A stretch of 64,000 nt of DNA from Marinobacter sp. SS13-12 (GCF_030227115.1 NZ_JASSUA010000003.1:248001-312000); one strand, 5' to 3'. Counted from the first letter of the stretch, positions 38,041 to 49,309 are shown. Numbers and translations are program-made. Notes: generated by a model from the sequence alone, not told the origin.

Positions 38041-38472
38041 CTATTGAATCCGGACGGCCAGTACGTCGCACACGGTACCGTGCAGCACGCCATTGGCCGT
38101 CGAGCCCAGAAGCAACTGAAAACCTTTGCGTCCGTGACTTCCCACGATGACCAGGTCGGCATTCTGTTCTTTTGACAGCCGGTGGATTTCGGACTCCGGA
38201 CGGCCAACGGTCACCACCTGGTTCTCTTTCGACACCCCGTATTGCTCACCATATTTGGCAAGCTGATCTTTCGCCGCCTTGTCCAGCTGATCCTGGAGTT
38301 CGGTGAGATCCATGGGGATGTCACCGCCATAAGCGTAGCCCACTGGCTCTACCACGTGCACCAGCATGAGTTGTGCACCAAGGGCCTTGCTGACCTCCAC
38401 GGCCTTATCGAGAACCTGCGGGGCCTCTTCGGTCAGATCAATGGCCACCAGAATTTTTTGATAGATTGACAT
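38041..38472 (-). CDS. uspA: Universal stress protein (UspA family)
   Basis: A 143-residue UspA-fold protein starting MSIYQKILVAIDLTEEAPQV. The ATP-binding signature near the end is GSHGRKGFQLLLGSTANGVL, matching the G-2x-G-9x-G(S/T) type, so ATP binding is likely. AAGGAG lies 7 nt before the ATG; a start 30 codons upstream has none. An ANR/FNR-like box is upstream. Several Pseudomonas usp genes are induced by ANR under low oxygen, so that control fits family knowledge. It converges on the cysteine-rich gene, 27 nt apart. Confidence 0.93.
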   Translation of the reverse strand: MSIYQKILVAIDLTEEAPQVLDKAVEVSKALGAQLMLVHVVEPVGYAYGGDIPMDLTELQDQLDKAAKDQLAKYGEQYGVSKENQVVTVGRPESEIHRLSKEQNADLVIVGSHGRKGFQLLLGSTANGVLHGTVCDVLAVRIQ

Positions 38473-38521
38473 CGCATCGCTCCTTCGCGGATGAAGTCTG
38501 AATCGGGGCTTGTCCAGAATT

Positions 38522-38562
38522 ACTGTACCTGAAAAGTGTAAACCAATACTGACAGGTATCAA
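38522..38562 (-). promoter_or_regulatory. ANR/FNR-like box and promoter of uspA
   Basis: On the minus strand TTGATACCTGTCAG (38549-38562) fits TTGAT-N4-ATCAA in seven of ten half-site bases; the plus strand reads CTGAC-N4-ATCAA. Forty nucleotides downstream, TACAGT (38522-38527) could be the -10 of a class II promoter, leaving a leader of about 40 nt. Confidence 0.42.
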
Positions 38563-38594
38563 AAATAGTCGATAGGTTTGATGGTAAAGGAAGG

Positions 38595-38618
38595 GCCAGG
38601 GCGCTGTATTGCCCTGGC
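38595..38618 (-). terminator. Hairpin after the secreted helical protein gene
   Basis: GCCAGGGC and GCCCTGGC form an 8-bp stem with an 8-nt loop, 11 nt past the stop of the minus-strand gene. The following tract on the minus strand (CCTTCCTTTACC) is pyrimidine-rich but not a clean U run. Confidence 0.5.
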
Positions 38619-38628
38619 TAAAGGCTGA

Positions 38629-39450
38629 TCAGGCGGCCGTTTCCTGTAACAGGCCAATGGTTGTTTCCAGGCTCCTGAGAATTCCTTTGGAATAACGGTC
38701 TATCACAAACGCGACGTTATTGTCGTTGTAGTTGATGTAGGAGCCACGGATAAATTCCCACTTCGATGTCAGGTCATTCAGAGTGGTTTTCAGCTGCCCC
38801 TGAGAGTCGCCTTCCGTAACCTGCGAAAGCAGTGTATCGAACAGGCGTGCCTGCTCGTCCAGAGGGATATCGTTGGAGGAGCCCTGGAACGTCTGGCCCG
38901 CTGACGAGTGTGTGCGCGCTGAATACTTCGCCATCATCTGGGCCATGGTGACCGCGGCAGAACGGGCGGCCTCGATACGGCTGTTGATTTCGGTCTCTGA
39001 GCTTTCCTGCGCAACCGCGTACATTTCGGAAGCTACCTGGTTCATCAGCAAAGCCTGGTTCGCCATATCAGATACCAGACGCAGGTCCGGGTAACCGGTA
39101 TTGCGCACGTCGTTAATATTGCTGCGCATCAGGTCCTTGAACTTGTCGAATTCCACGTTCAGGCTTTCAACCTGCTCCCCGGAGAGTACGCCGGCGGTGC
39201 TGTCGGCAACGGAATTCATGGATTCGTTGGCCTCGTTGATGGCGGCCACAATCTCGTTCAGTGTTTCGGTATCGCCCGTGGCACTGAACCGGTAATAGGC
39301 ATCCAGTGCCACGTAATTGCTGACGCGGAAGTTGTGAAGATCGGAAAGAAAGCCGTTTCCTTGCTCCTGGGCGCGAACAGTAAAGGAAGCAATCAACAAC
39401 AGGATAAGAGCTGTTACAAGTGAGCGTACCCGCAGGCGAGCGTCTTTCAT
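38629..39450 (-). CDS. Secreted helical protein of unknown function
   Basis: A 273-residue protein with a cleavable signal peptide (RSLVTALILLLIASFTVRAQ, cut likely after VRA or VRAQE). The mature part is nearly all amphipathic helix, with long stretches rich in Glu, Asn, Ser and Ala (for example ETLNEIVAAINEANESMNSV), reminiscent of four-helix sensory modules (PilJ/NarX type) but without a membrane anchor or signalling domain. I cannot name a family. The GGAG ribosome-binding site is about 10 nt upstream of the ATG. It precedes uspA in the same direction, with a hairpin and the uspA promoter between them. Confidence 0.8.
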   Translation of the reverse strand: MKDARLRVRSLVTALILLLIASFTVRAQEQGNGFLSDLHNFRVSNYVALDAYYRFSATGDTETLNEIVAAINEANESMNSVADSTAGVLSGEQVESLNVEFDKFKDLMRSNINDVRNTGYPDLRLVSDMANQALLMNQVASEMYAVAQESSETEINSRIEAARSAAVTMAQMMAKYSARTHSSAGQTFQGSSNDIPLDEQARLFDTLLSQVTEGDSQGQLKTTLNDLTSKWEFIRGSYINYNDNNVAFVIDRYSKGILRSLETTIGLLQETAA

Positions 39451-39711
39451 CGGATGAGTCTCCGTAAGGCTACTTTATTATTGTGGACTAAAGTCGTAAT
39501 CCGAAGGTAAAGTAACTGGGCCGGCCAATCAAGCTGTTTTGAGGGGCTTAACGGGGGCAAATGTAAACAAGTTTGAAATATACGTGATATAGCTCCTGTT
39601 CCGCTTCAATAACGCTGACTACCTGCTTGATAAACAACAATTCCATTCGCCTCCAAATGCCGTTCGGTTGTTCGTTCGGGGGCTGGCCGGGTTGATTCTT
39701 CCAGAAACAAA

Positions 39712-39770
39712 TTGACAAACGATTCGTTTTTTTTCATCGTGTCACCCCACGATTCAAACGACTGTATGAA
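39712..39770 (+). promoter_or_regulatory. fadBA promoter with candidate fatty-acid regulator operators
   Basis: TTGACA (39712-39717) overlaps the near-perfect palindrome AAACGATTCGTTT (39717-39729), an arrangement typical of repression; CATCGT (39735-39740) could be the -10, 17 nt away. A second imperfect dyad, TTCAAACGACTGTATGAA (39753-39770), lies downstream. The AAAC..GTTT arms resemble sites bound by PsrA-type fatty-acid-responsive TetR regulators that control fadBA in pseudomonads. The whole gap 39451-39896 (446 nt) holds no gene I can support; its left part carries the promoter of the secreted protein, not located precisely. Confidence 0.45.
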
Positions 39771-39896
39771 TTATTGGATCGGTTGATCGGGGTAGTAACA
39801 GGAAATAGTGACCGAAATCTCGCTGCATCAGCGTCCGCTTTGCGAGCGCTTGTGTGGCTGTTACAGCAGTTCCAAACACAGACTGGAGATCAGTTG

Positions 39897-42044
39897 ATGA
39901 TTTACGAAGGTAAAGCCATCACGGTTAAAGAGATCGAAGGCGGGATCGCTCAGTTGAACTTTGACTTGCAGGGCGAGTCAGTGAACAAGTTCAACCGTCT
40001 GACGATTGAAGAGCTCCGCGCCGCGACTGACAAGCTGGAAGCGAAAAAGGGCCTTAAGGGTCTGGTCGTTACCAGCTCCAAGGACAGCTTTATTGTTGGC
40101 GCCGACATTACCGAGTTCACTGACCTGTTTGCAGGGTCGGAAGAAGACCTGGTTGCCAACAACCTGAAGGCCAACGAAGCATTCAGTGCCATTGAAGACC
40201 TGCCTTTCCCCACGGTTACCGCTATCAACGGTATGGCTCTGGGCGGCGGCTTTGAAATGTGTCTGGCCACCGATTACCGGGTTATGGACAAGAAGGCCAA
40301 GGTTGGTCTTCCGGAAGTGAAGCTGGGTATATTCCCGGGCTTCGGCGGTACCGTTCGGCTGTCCCGTCTGGTGGGTGTTGATTACGCGGTTGAATGGATC
40401 TGCGGTGGTACCGAGAACCGTGCTGACAAAGCGCTGAAAATCGGTGCCGTGGATGCCGTGCTGGAAGGTGAAAAGCTGGTTGAAGCCGCCATCGGCATCA
40501 TCAACCAGTGCAACGACGGCAAGCTGGATTATCAGGCCCGTCGCGAAGAGAAGAAGGGCAAGATCAAACTGAACGCCATGGAGAGCATGATGGCGTTCGA
40601 GATCTCCAAGGCGTTTGTTGCCGGCCAGGCTGGCAAGAACTACCCGGCACCGGTCGAGGCCATCAAGGTGATGCAGAAGCACGCCGGCCTGACCCGTGAC
40701 AAGGCGATCGAGGTGGAGGCCAAGGGCTTTGCCAAGATGGCCAAGACCAATGTCGCCGCCTGCCTGGTTGGCCTGTTCCTGAACGATCAGGAACTGAAGA
40801 AGAAGGCCAAGGCCTGGGAAAAAGAAGCCAACGACGTGAAACTGGCCGCCGTACTGGGCGCCGGTATCATGGGTGGCGGTGTTGCATTCCAGTCCGCCCT
40901 GAAGGGCACGCCAATCCTGATGAAGGACATCAACCAGGACGGCATCGCTCTTGGCCTCAAAGAAGCCAAGAAGCTGCTGACCAAGCGCATCGACAAGGGC
41001 AAGATGAAGCCCGACCAGATGGCAGATGTTCTGAACAACATCACACCGACCCTGAACTATGGCGACTTCAAGAATGTCGACCTGGTGGTGGAAGCGGTTG
41101 TTGAGAACGCGAAAGTCAAGGACGCGGTATTGCGCGAAACCGAGGATTCGGTTCGTGAAGACGCCATCCTGACTTCCAACACCTCAACCATTTCCATCAA
41201 CAAGCTGGCGGCTAACCTGAAGCGTCCGGAAAACTTCTGCGGCATGCACTTCTTCAACCCGGTGCACATGATGCCGCTGGTAGAAGTTATCCGTGGTGAG
41301 AAGACGTCCGACCGTGCGATTGCCACCACTGTTGCCTACGCCAAGGCCATGGGCAAGACCCCGATCGTGGTCAACGACTGCCCGGGCTTCCTGGTAAACC
41401 GTGTACTGTTCCCGTACTTCGGCGGTTTCGTGAACCTGGTACGTGACGGCGCTGACTTCCAGCACGTTGACAAGGTCATGGAAAAATTCGGCTGGCCGAT
41501 GGGTCCGGCTTACCTGCTGGACGTTGTTGGCATGGACACCGGCAAGCACGCCGGCGAAGTGATGGCCGAAGGCTTCCCGGACCGGATGAAGCACGAAGGC
41601 ACCACCGCCATTGACGTGATGTTCGATAACAACCGTTACGGACAGAAGAACGACAAGGGCTTTTACAAGTACGAACTGGACCGCAAGGGCAAGCAGAAGA
41701 AGGTTGTCGACGAAGAGACCTACAAGTTGCTTGAACCGGTTGTTCAGGGTAAGAACGACTTCAGCGACGAGGACATCATCGCCCGCATGATGCTGCCCCT
41801 GTGCCTGGAGACCGTTCGCTGCCTGGAAGACGGCATTGTTGAAGACCCGGCAGACGCCGATATGGGCCTGGTCTACGGTATCGGCTTCCCGCCGTTCCGT
41901 GGTGGTGCCCTGCGTTATATCGACGACATGGGTGTGGACAAGTTCGTCGAGCTGGCAGACAAGTTTGCAGATCTTGGTGCTTTGTATCACCCGACCGAGA
42001 AGCTGCGTGAAATGGCCAAGACTGGTGAAAAGTTCTTTGGCTAA
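39897..42044 (+). CDS. fadB: Fatty-acid oxidation complex alpha subunit (FadB)
   Basis: FadB carries enoyl-CoA hydratase/isomerase and 3-hydroxyacyl-CoA dehydrogenase of aerobic beta-oxidation. I start at [17 protein letters not shown] (39897), giving 715 residues as in other FadB proteins; the frame is open 41 codons upstream but across the promoter. N-terminal crotonase domain: [14 protein letters not shown] and [19 protein letters not shown]. Dehydrogenase domain: [18 protein letters not shown] (NAD site, near residue 320) and [17 protein letters not shown]. Family-conserved [13 protein letters not shown] is near the end. It forms an alpha2beta2 complex with FadA, 33 nt downstream. Confidence 0.98.
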   Translation: MIYEGKAITVKEIEGGIAQLNFDLQGESVNKFNRLTIEELRAATDKLEAKKGLKGLVVTSSKDSFIVGADITEFTDLFAGSEEDLVANNLKANEAFSAIEDLPFPTVTAINGMALGGGFEMCLATDYRVMDKKAKVGLPEVKLGIFPGFGGTVRLSRLVGVDYAVEWICGGTENRADKALKIGAVDAVLEGEKLVEAAIGIINQCNDGKLDYQARREEKKGKIKLNAMESMMAFEISKAFVAGQAGKNYPAPVEAIKVMQKHAGLTRDKAIEVEAKGFAKMAKTNVAACLVGLFLNDQELKKKAKAWEKEANDVKLAAVLGAGIMGGGVAFQSALKGTPILMKDINQDGIALGLKEAKKLLTKRIDKGKMKPDQMADVLNNITPTLNYGDFKNVDLVVEAVVENAKVKDAVLRETEDSVREDAILTSNTSTISINKLAANLKRPENFCGMHFFNPVHMMPLVEVIRGEKTSDRAIATTVAYAKAMGKTPIVVNDCPGFLVNRVLFPYFGGFVNLVRDGADFQHVDKVMEKFGWPMGPAYLLDVVGMDTGKHAGEVMAEGFPDRMKHEGTTAIDVMFDNNRYGQKNDKGFYKYELDRKGKQKKVVDEETYKLLEPVVQGKNDFSDEDIIARMMLPLCLETVRCLEDGIVEDPADADMGLVYGIGFPPFRGGALRYIDDMGVDKFVELADKFADLGALYHPTEKLREMAKTGEKFFG

Positions 42045-42050
42045 CCCTGA

Positions 42051-43253
<1,203 letters not shown>

Positions 43254-43286
43254 TTCGGTAAGCCGAATTGGTAGCATGCTCAGGAG

Positions 43287-43307
43287 GCCCGGCAAATGCC
43301 GGGCTTT
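43287..43307 (+). terminator. Terminator of fadBA
   Basis: GCCCGGCA and TGCCGGGC form a perfect 8-bp GC-rich stem with a 2-nt loop (or 7 bp with AAA-T opened), followed by TTTCCTGTCTTT. Confidence 0.75.
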
Positions 43308-43368
43308 CCTGTCTTTGACCGAGCAAAAAAGCCGGCTATAAACAGAAGAATGGGTTGTCTTGCTTTTC

Positions 43369-43397
43369 TTGACCCTGTAAAACAATGCACCTATACC
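43369..43397 (+). promoter_or_regulatory. topA promoter
   Basis: TTGACC (43369-43374) and TATACC (43392-43397) are 17 nt apart. The predicted start near 43404 gives a leader of about 97 nt before the topA ATG. Confidence 0.6.
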
Positions 43398-43500
43398 AAT
43401 GTGGCGGCTACTGGGTTGTTTTCTAGCCGACTGATTTTACAGCGAGTTTACGGTTTGCTGATTTTTTAACCGATTATCGCCAAGGACACAGATCTCCGAT

Positions 43501-46137
43501 ATGGGTAAAAGTCTCGTTATTGTCGAGTCGCCAGCGAAAGCGAAGACCATCAACAAATACCTGGGCGCTGACTTCATTGTGAAGTCGAGCGTCGGGCATA
43601 TTCGCGACCTGCCGGTCAGTGGCAGCGGCTCAACGTCGGATCCGAAAGAGCGCGCCAGGCAGGCCGCGCTGACCCGCAAGATGAGCCCGGACGAGAAGGC
43701 GGCTCACAAGAAACGCAAGTCCAGGGAGCAACTGGTCGCTCGCATGGGCGTGGACCCGGACCACGACTGGAGTGCCCGTTACGAGATTCTGCCCGGCAAG
43801 GAGAAGGTCGTCAGTGAGCTGAAGCGCCTGGCGAAATCCGCCGACCATATCTACCTCGCAACGGATCTGGACCGGGAAGGGGAGGCCATTGCCTGGCACC
43901 TTCAACAAACCATCGGTGGCGAGCCTGAGAAGTACCGCCGCGTGGTCTTCAACGAGATCACCAAGCGTGCCATTCAGGAGGCCTTCAAGGACCCCGGCAA
44001 TCTCGACACCGACCGCGTCAACGCCCAGCAGGCCCGTCGTTTCCTGGACCGGGTTGTGGGCTACATGGTGTCACCATTGCTTTGGGCGAAGATTGCCCGT
44101 GGCCTGTCGGCAGGGCGCGTCCAGTCGGTGGCGGTCAGGCTGATCGTCGAGCGCGAGCGGGAAATCCGCAAGTTTGTGCCCGAAGAATTCTGGCAGTTGC
44201 ACGCTGATCTGATGTCGAAGCAAGCCGAAAAGCCGGTTCGCTTCGAGGTCACCCGATATAACGACAAGGCCTATCGCCCGGTTAACGAGAAAGAGAGTGC
44301 CGAGCATGTTGAGCGCCTGAAGGCAGGAACGTTCAAGGTTGCCAAGCGGGAAGACAAGCCGACAAAATCGCGGCCGTCGGCTCCGTTTATTACCTCGACC
44401 CTGCAACAGGCCGCCAGTAACCGGATGGGGTTCAGCGTCAAGAAGACCATGATGCTGGCCCAGCGCCTCTACGAGGCGGGTTTTATCACTTACATGCGTA
44501 CCGACTCCACCAACCTGAGTCAGGACGCAGTGGCCAGCTGTCGTGAATTTGTCAAAAAGCAGTTCGGTGACAAGTACCTGCCCGAGAACCCCAGGGTGTA
44601 CGGCAGCAAGGAGGGCGCTCAGGAGGCCCACGAGGCCATTCGCCCGACGGATGTGGGTCGCAGGCCGGCAGACATCAGCGGCCTGGAGAAGGACGCTGAG
44701 AAGCTGTATGACTTGATCTGGCGCCAGTTCATTGCCTGTCAGATGGCAGATGCCGAGTTCCTGAGCACGTCTATTCTGGTCGCTAACGGCGATTACGAGT
44801 TGCGTATCCGCGGCCGTATTATCAAGTTTGAGGGCTTCCTCAAGGTGGCGCCCCAGTCTGCCAAAAAAGACGAAGACATTGCGCTCCCCGACATTCAGGT
44901 GAATGAAACCCTGGACCTGAAAAAGCTTGATCCCAGCCAGCACTTCACCAAGCCGGCACCGCGTTACACCGAAGCCAGTCTGGTCAAGGAGCTGGAGAAG
45001 CAGGGTATCGGCCGGCCCTCAACTTACGCTTCGATCATTTCCACCATCCAGGACCGTGGTTACGTTCGTCTGCAGAATCGCCGTTTCTATGCCGAAAAGA
45101 TGGGCGAGATTGTTACTGAGCGGCTGTCCGAATCCTTCCCGAACCTGATGGATTTTGACTTCACCGCCAGGATGGAAGACGAACTGGATGAAATTGCCGG
45201 TGGTGAGGTGGACTGGAAAAAGGTCCTGAACGATTTCTACGCCCGGTTCCGCCAGCAGCTGGAAACCGCCGAGGGCGGCGAAGACGGCGGTATGCGGGCC
45301 AACACCCCGACAGAAACAGACATTCCGTGCCCGACCTGCAGCCGCCCGATGCAGATCCGGGTAGCCAGTACCGGTGTGTTCCTGGGTTGTTCCGGTTATT
45401 CGCTGCCACCGAAGGAGCGCTGCAAGACCACCATCAACCTGGTTTCAGGCGACGAAGTGGTCAGTGCTGATGAAGATGTGGAAGGTGAGGGCGAAAGCCG
45501 CCTGCTGCGCAAGAAGCGCCGCTGTCCGAAGTGCGGAACCGCCATGGACAGCTACCTGGTGGATGAAACCCGCAAACTGCATGTGTGCGGTAATAATCCC
45601 GATTGCTCCGGTTATGAAGTGGAGAAGGGCACGTTCCGCATAAAAGGTTATGAAGGGCCGACTCTGGAGTGCGACAAGTGCGGTTCCGAAATGCAACTCA
45701 AGACCGGCCGTTTCGGTAAGTATTTCGGCTGCACCAATCCGGAGTGCAAGAATACCCGCAAGCTGCTCAAGAGCGGCGAGCCGGCGCCGCCCAAGATGGA
45801 CCCGGTGCCCATGCCGGAACTGCAGTGCCAAAAGGTGGACGACACCTATGTGCTGCGTGATGGCGCCTCAGGGCTGTTCCTGGCGGCCAGCAAGTTTCCC
45901 AAGAACCGGGAAACGCGCCCGCCGCTGGTGATGGAGATCAAGCCTCATCGCAAGGAAATTGATCCCAAGTACGATTTCCTGATGGAAGCGCCGGAGCGTG
46001 ATCCCGAGGGTAACCCGACGGTGATCCGATACAGCCGCAAGACCAAGGAGCAGTACGTCATGTCGGAGAAAGAAGGCAAGGCGACGGGCTGGTCGGCGTG
46101 GTATGTGAACGGAAAGTGGCAGCCGAAAGAAAAGTGA
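43501..46137 (+). CDS. topA: DNA topoisomerase I
   Basis: TopA relaxes negative supercoils. The 878-residue type IA enzyme shows the Toprim domain ([34 protein letters not shown]), the active-site Tyr in [13 protein letters not shown] (near residue 330), and the C-terminal zinc ribbons [16 protein letters not shown] and CDKCGSEM from about residue 605. The tail after about 780 is a Topo_C-ZnRpt/DUF-like region without cysteines. Order fadB-fadA-topA is shared with Pseudomonas. Confidence 0.98.
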   Translation: MGKSLVIVESPAKAKTINKYLGADFIVKSSVGHIRDLPVSGSGSTSDPKERARQAALTRKMSPDEKAAHKKRKSREQLVARMGVDPDHDWSARYEILPGKEKVVSELKRLAKSADHIYLATDLDREGEAIAWHLQQTIGGEPEKYRRVVFNEITKRAIQEAFKDPGNLDTDRVNAQQARRFLDRVVGYMVSPLLWAKIARGLSAGRVQSVAVRLIVEREREIRKFVPEEFWQLHADLMSKQAEKPVRFEVTRYNDKAYRPVNEKESAEHVERLKAGTFKVAKREDKPTKSRPSAPFITSTLQQAASNRMGFSVKKTMMLAQRLYEAGFITYMRTDSTNLSQDAVASCREFVKKQFGDKYLPENPRVYGSKEGAQEAHEAIRPTDVGRRPADISGLEKDAEKLYDLIWRQFIACQMADAEFLSTSILVANGDYELRIRGRIIKFEGFLKVAPQSAKKDEDIALPDIQVNETLDLKKLDPSQHFTKPAPRYTEASLVKELEKQGIGRPSTYASIISTIQDRGYVRLQNRRFYAEKMGEIVTERLSESFPNLMDFDFTARMEDELDEIAGGEVDWKKVLNDFYARFRQQLETAEGGEDGGMRANTPTETDIPCPTCSRPMQIRVASTGVFLGCSGYSLPPKERCKTTINLVSGDEVVSADEDVEGEGESRLLRKKRRCPKCGTAMDSYLVDETRKLHVCGNNPDCSGYEVEKGTFRIKGYEGPTLECDKCGSEMQLKTGRFGKYFGCTNPECKNTRKLLKSGEPAPPKMDPVPMPELQCQKVDDTYVLRDGASGLFLAASKFPKNRETRPPLVMEIKPHRKEIDPKYDFLMEAPERDPEGNPTVIRYSRKTKEQYVMSEKEGKATGWSAWYVNGKWQPKEK

Positions 46138-46150
46138 TGGCTTGAAAGAA

Positions 46151-46185
46151 AAACGGCAGGGTGGTTCCTCACCATCCTGCCGTTT
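46151..46185. terminator. Bidirectional terminator between topA and the dehydrogenase gene
   Basis: A 15-bp stem (AAACGGCAGGGTGGT with ACCATCCTGCCGTTT, one G-T) and a 5-nt loop. A-rich on the left and T-rich on the right, it serves topA and the converging minus-strand gene. Confidence 0.88.
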
Positions 46186-46200
46186 GTTGCAAAGTGAACG

Positions 46201-47076
46201 TCAGGATTTCTTGCGTAGCCGCTGAATCAGCGATGAAGTATCCCAGCGTCTCCCGCCCATCTGCTGAACATCCCCATAAAACTGATCCACCAGCGCCGCA
46301 ACCGGCAGCCGGGCTCCATTCTTGCGCGCTTCCTCCAGGCAGATCGCCAGGTCCTTACGCATCCAGTCAACGGCAAACCCATGCTCGAATTCGCCGTCAA
46401 TCATGGTGCCGGAGCGGTTTTCCATCTGCCATGACTGGGCTGCACCCTTAGAGATAACATCCACGACTTTGCGTACATCGAGCTCCGCCTGTTCTGCAAA
46501 GTGAAGCGCCTCGGACAGGCCCTGTACCAGGCCGGCGATGGCAATCTGGTTTACCATCTTGGTCTTCTGGCCACTGCCAACCGGGCCCATCAGGTTCAGT
46601 GCCTTGGAATAATGCTCCATCAGTGGCTTCGCTTGCGAAAAGGGATCATTTTCGCCGCCGCACATGATTGTGAGCTTGCCGTTTTCAGCTCCTTGCTGGC
46701 CGCCGGAGACAGGTGCATCGATAAATTCAAGATTGCGTGCCCTGGCAAGCTGCGCCAGCTGTTCGGCAATGCCTGCAGAAGCAGTGGTGTGATCCACCAG
46801 AATGGCGCCTGGCTTGGCATTGGCGATGATGCCATCGGGCCCCTCGAAGACTTCCACAAGATCGTGGTCAGCGCCGACGCAGGTAAATACGAAGTCGGCT
46901 TCCATCACGGTGCTGGCGATAGAGTCGCAGGCTTTGCCCGGGTATTTCCCGGCCCAGGTAGCGGATTTTTCGGCGCTACGGTTCCAGACCCTTACGTCGA
47001 TTCCTGCGTTTGCGAGATGGCCGGCCATGGGATAACCCATGATGCCCAGGCCGATAAATGCTGCGGTTACGCTCAT
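46201..47076 (-). CDS. 3-hydroxyisobutyrate dehydrogenase family oxidoreductase
   Basis: A 291-residue beta-hydroxyacid dehydrogenase. The N-terminal NAD(P) site is FIGLGIMGYPMAGHLANAG; the substrate motif DAPVSGGQQGAENGKL and the catalytic Lys in GQKTKMVNQIAIAG are intact. This family includes 3-hydroxyisobutyrate dehydrogenase, tartronate semialdehyde reductase and succinic semialdehyde reductase; sequence alone does not decide. No valine-catabolism genes are nearby. GGAGAC lies 9 nt before the ATG; the gene sits alone between two terminators. Confidence 0.9.
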   Translation of the reverse strand: MSVTAAFIGLGIMGYPMAGHLANAGIDVRVWNRSAEKSATWAGKYPGKACDSIASTVMEADFVFTCVGADHDLVEVFEGPDGIIANAKPGAILVDHTTASAGIAEQLAQLARARNLEFIDAPVSGGQQGAENGKLTIMCGGENDPFSQAKPLMEHYSKALNLMGPVGSGQKTKMVNQIAIAGLVQGLSEALHFAEQAELDVRKVVDVISKGAAQSWQMENRSGTMIDGEFEHGFAVDWMRKDLAICLEEARKNGARLPVAALVDQFYGDVQQMGGRRWDTSSLIQRLRKKS

Positions 47077-47144
47077 ACAGTCTGTCTCCGGACTTTGGTT
47101 ATTATTGGGAAATCAGCCTTAATCATTACAGAATGAGCAGACAC

Positions 47145-47171
47145 AAAAAAGGCCGCTATGCAGCGGCCTTT
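47145..47171 (-). terminator. gltA terminator
   Basis: AAAGGCCGCT and AGCGGCCTTT form a perfect 10-bp stem with an ATGC loop. On the minus strand it is followed by a run of six T. It can also act on the plus strand. Confidence 0.92.
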
Positions 47172-47203
47172 GTTTGATAGCAGGTTCGATAACCCGGTTT
47201 TGC

Positions 47204-48478
47204 CTATTTTTTCGGATATTTCCGGGCTTCTTCGCCGGTGTACAGCTGGCGCGGACGGCCAATGCGATAATCGCCGCTGACCATTTCGTTCCAGTGGGAG
47301 AACCAGCCAATGGTGCGGGAAAGGGCAAAAATGACGGTGAACATGGACGTCGGGATACCGATAGCCTTGAGAATCAGGCCGGAATAGAAGTCCACATTGG
47401 GGTACAGCTTGCGCTGGACGAAATACTCGTCTTCCAGGGCAATTTTTTCCAGTCGCTGGGCGATTCTCAGCAGCGGGTCGTTCTCCAGGCCAAGCTCGGT
47501 CAGCACTTCGTGGGCTGTTTCCGCCATCACTTTGGCACGCGGGTCGAAGTTCTTGTAAACCCGGTGGCCAAAGCCCATCAGGCGGAACGGGTCGTCCTTG
47601 TCCTTGGCCTTGGCAATGAACTTCTCGATGTTGGCTTCGTCACCGATTTCCGCCAGCATGTCCAGAACTGCTTCGTTGGCGCCGCCGTGCGCCGGGCCCC
47701 AGAGCGCAGCGATACCAGAGGCGATACATGCGTAGGGGTTGGCACCGGTGGAGCCGGCAAGGCGGACCGTGGAGGTGGACGCGTTCTGCTCGTGATCTGC
47801 GTGCAGGATGAAAATCTTGTCCATGGCTTTCGCCAGGATCGGGTTCGGCTTGTACTCCTCGCAGGGAACGCCAAACATCATCTGCAGGAAATTCTCGGCG
47901 TAGGACAGGTCGTTGCGGGGGTACATGAACGGCTGGCCAATACTGTACTTGTAACACCAGGCCGCAATGGTCGGCATTTTGGCAACCAGGCGGTGTGCAG
48001 TAATTTCACGCTGATGGGCATTGGTAACGTCCATCTGGTCGTGATAGAACGCGGAAAGCGCCCCGACTACGCCACACATGATGGCCATTGGATGCGCATC
48101 CCGGCGGAAGCCCTGGAAGAAGTTGCGCATCTGGTCATGCAGCATGGTGTGGCTTTTGATCGTTTCGTGGAATTTCCTGTTTTCTTCCGGGGTGGGCAGC
48201 TCGCCATTGAGCAGCAGGTAGCAGACTTCGAGGTAGTCCGAATTTTCAGCCAGTTCCTCGATCGGGTAACCCCGGTGCAGGAGAACACCGTTGGCGCCGT
48301 CAATGTAAGTGATCTGTGATTCACAGGCCGCAGTGGACACAAATCCGGGGTCGTAAGTAAAGACGCCTTCCTGGACCAGGCTTCTCACGTCAATGACGTC
48401 AGGGCCGACGGTGCCCGAATAAACCGGTAGCTCGATGGACTTGTCACCCACCGAAAGCGTGGCTTTCCTGTCGGTCAT
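47204..48478 (-). CDS. gltA: Citrate synthase (type II)
   Basis: GltA condenses acetyl-CoA and oxaloacetate. The 424-residue protein is the hexameric, NADH-sensitive gammaproteobacterial type by length. Catalytic and binding motifs include [20 protein letters not shown], the His in [17 protein letters not shown] context ([18 protein letters not shown]), [16 protein letters not shown] and the Asp in [23 protein letters not shown] precedes the ATG. Divergent from the sdh-suc block, as in many gammaproteobacteria. Confidence 0.98.
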   Translation of the reverse strand: MTDRKATLSVGDKSIELPVYSGTVGPDVIDVRSLVQEGVFTYDPGFVSTAACESQITYIDGANGVLLHRGYPIEELAENSDYLEVCYLLLNGELPTPEENRKFHETIKSHTMLHDQMRNFFQGFRRDAHPMAIMCGVVGALSAFYHDQMDVTNAHQREITAHRLVAKMPTIAAWCYKYSIGQPFMYPRNDLSYAENFLQMMFGVPCEEYKPNPILAKAMDKIFILHADHEQNASTSTVRLAGSTGANPYACIASGIAALWGPAHGGANEAVLDMLAEIGDEANIEKFIAKAKDKDDPFRLMGFGHRVYKNFDPRAKVMAETAHEVLTELGLENDPLLRIAQRLEKIALEDEYFVQRKLYPNVDFYSGLILKAIGIPTSMFTVIFALSRTIGWFSHWNEMVSGDYRIGRPRQLYTGEEARKYPKK

Positions 48479-48545
48479 GGTGCTCTCCTATTTATCAGCA
48501 TTTGGATGCGCTAGAAGGCGCGTATTATCGCAAAACTGGCGGCAA

Positions 48546-48573
48546 AATATAGGGCGTTGGCTTTTTTTGTCAA
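48546..48573 (-). promoter_or_regulatory. gltA promoter
   Basis: On the minus strand a perfect TTGACA (48568-48573) and TATATT (48546-48551) lie 16 nt apart. The leader would be about 60 nt. Confidence 0.75.
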
Positions 48574-48723
48574 TGGAGGAGGCAATAAAACCCATTATTT
48601 GACATTCGCTGTAAATCAGGGAAACCCGGAATACGCCCTTAACGGAGGCTGAATTGAATTTGTCAATAATCTATATAGCGAGTCCGAGGCCCTGATTTAA
48701 CGGGGTTTCGCGAGGTTGCGCGT

Positions 48724-48775
48724 TTGTAATTGCCAGGGGTACTCCTTATAATCCGTATCCCGGAATCGGGGATAC
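48724..48775 (+). promoter_or_regulatory. sdh promoter and leader hairpin
   Basis: TTGTAA (48724-48729), 17 nt, then TATAAT (48747-48752). Directly downstream, GTATCCC (48755-48761) and GGGATAC (48769-48775) form a hairpin at or near the 5' end of the transcript. The leader to sdhC is about 175 nt. Nothing else in the 456-nt gltA-sdhC gap is recognisable as a gene. Confidence 0.65.
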
Positions 48776-48934
48776 ACCAGGCCGCAGCGTCAGATATCAA
48801 AAGAACGCTTGCCGGTTTTTCTCCCTCCTTAGGCAATCGTGTACCGAATTCGTTCAACACGATAATCCTTACATACCAACCATCCGCATCCGGTTCTTCC
48901 GGCCCGCGGGTCCAAAAGAGAGTGTGAGAGCGCT

Positions 48935-49309
48935 GTGAATAGCAAACGACCAGTAAATCTCGATCTCGGCAAGTTCCATTTTCCGCTGCCAGCCATCACG
49001 TCCATACTGCATCGCGTCAGTGGCATCATCATTTTTGTGGGTGTTGCTTTCATGCTGTACGGACTTCAGCTTTCCCTGTCCGGGGAAGAGGGCTTCAGCC
49101 GCGTTAGTGGATTGCTGGACAGTTTCCTTGCGAAGCTGATTACCTGGGGCATTCTGTCTGCCTTGCTGTACCACCTGGTTGCGGGTATCAAACACCTGCT
49201 GATGGATATGGGCATCGGCGAAGAGCTTGAAAGTGGCCGGCTCGCGGCGAAAGCCACAGTCGTGATTTCCGTTATTCTCATCCTTCTGGCAGGAGTCTGG
49301 GTATGGTAA
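48935..49309 (+). CDS. sdhC: Succinate dehydrogenase cytochrome b556 subunit SdhC
   Basis: SdhC is a membrane anchor of complex II that helps bind heme b and ubiquinone. GTG start at 48935 gives 124 residues beginning MNSKRPVNLDLGKFHFPLPA, the typical N-terminus, with SILHRVSGIIIFVGVAFML (helix 1, quinone-site Ser and Arg), a second helix near 65-85 with the heme-ligand His (LLYHLVAGIKHLLMDMG) and a third at the end. It overlaps sdhD by 7 nt. Confidence 0.96.
   Translation: MNSKRPVNLDLGKFHFPLPAITSILHRVSGIIIFVGVAFMLYGLQLSLSGEEGFSRVSGLLDSFLAKLITWGILSALLYHLVAGIKHLLMDMGIGEELESGRLAAKATVVISVILILLAGVWVW

Noticed and set aside
39774..39896. In-frame 41-codon extension upstream of fadB
   Set aside because: It has no ribosome-binding site, its sequence is not FadB-like, and the 715-residue product from 39897 is the exact family length.
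48599..48604. TTGACA as an additional sdh promoter
   Set aside because: No -10 hexamer at 16-18 nt downstream; the 48724-48752 pair is far better.
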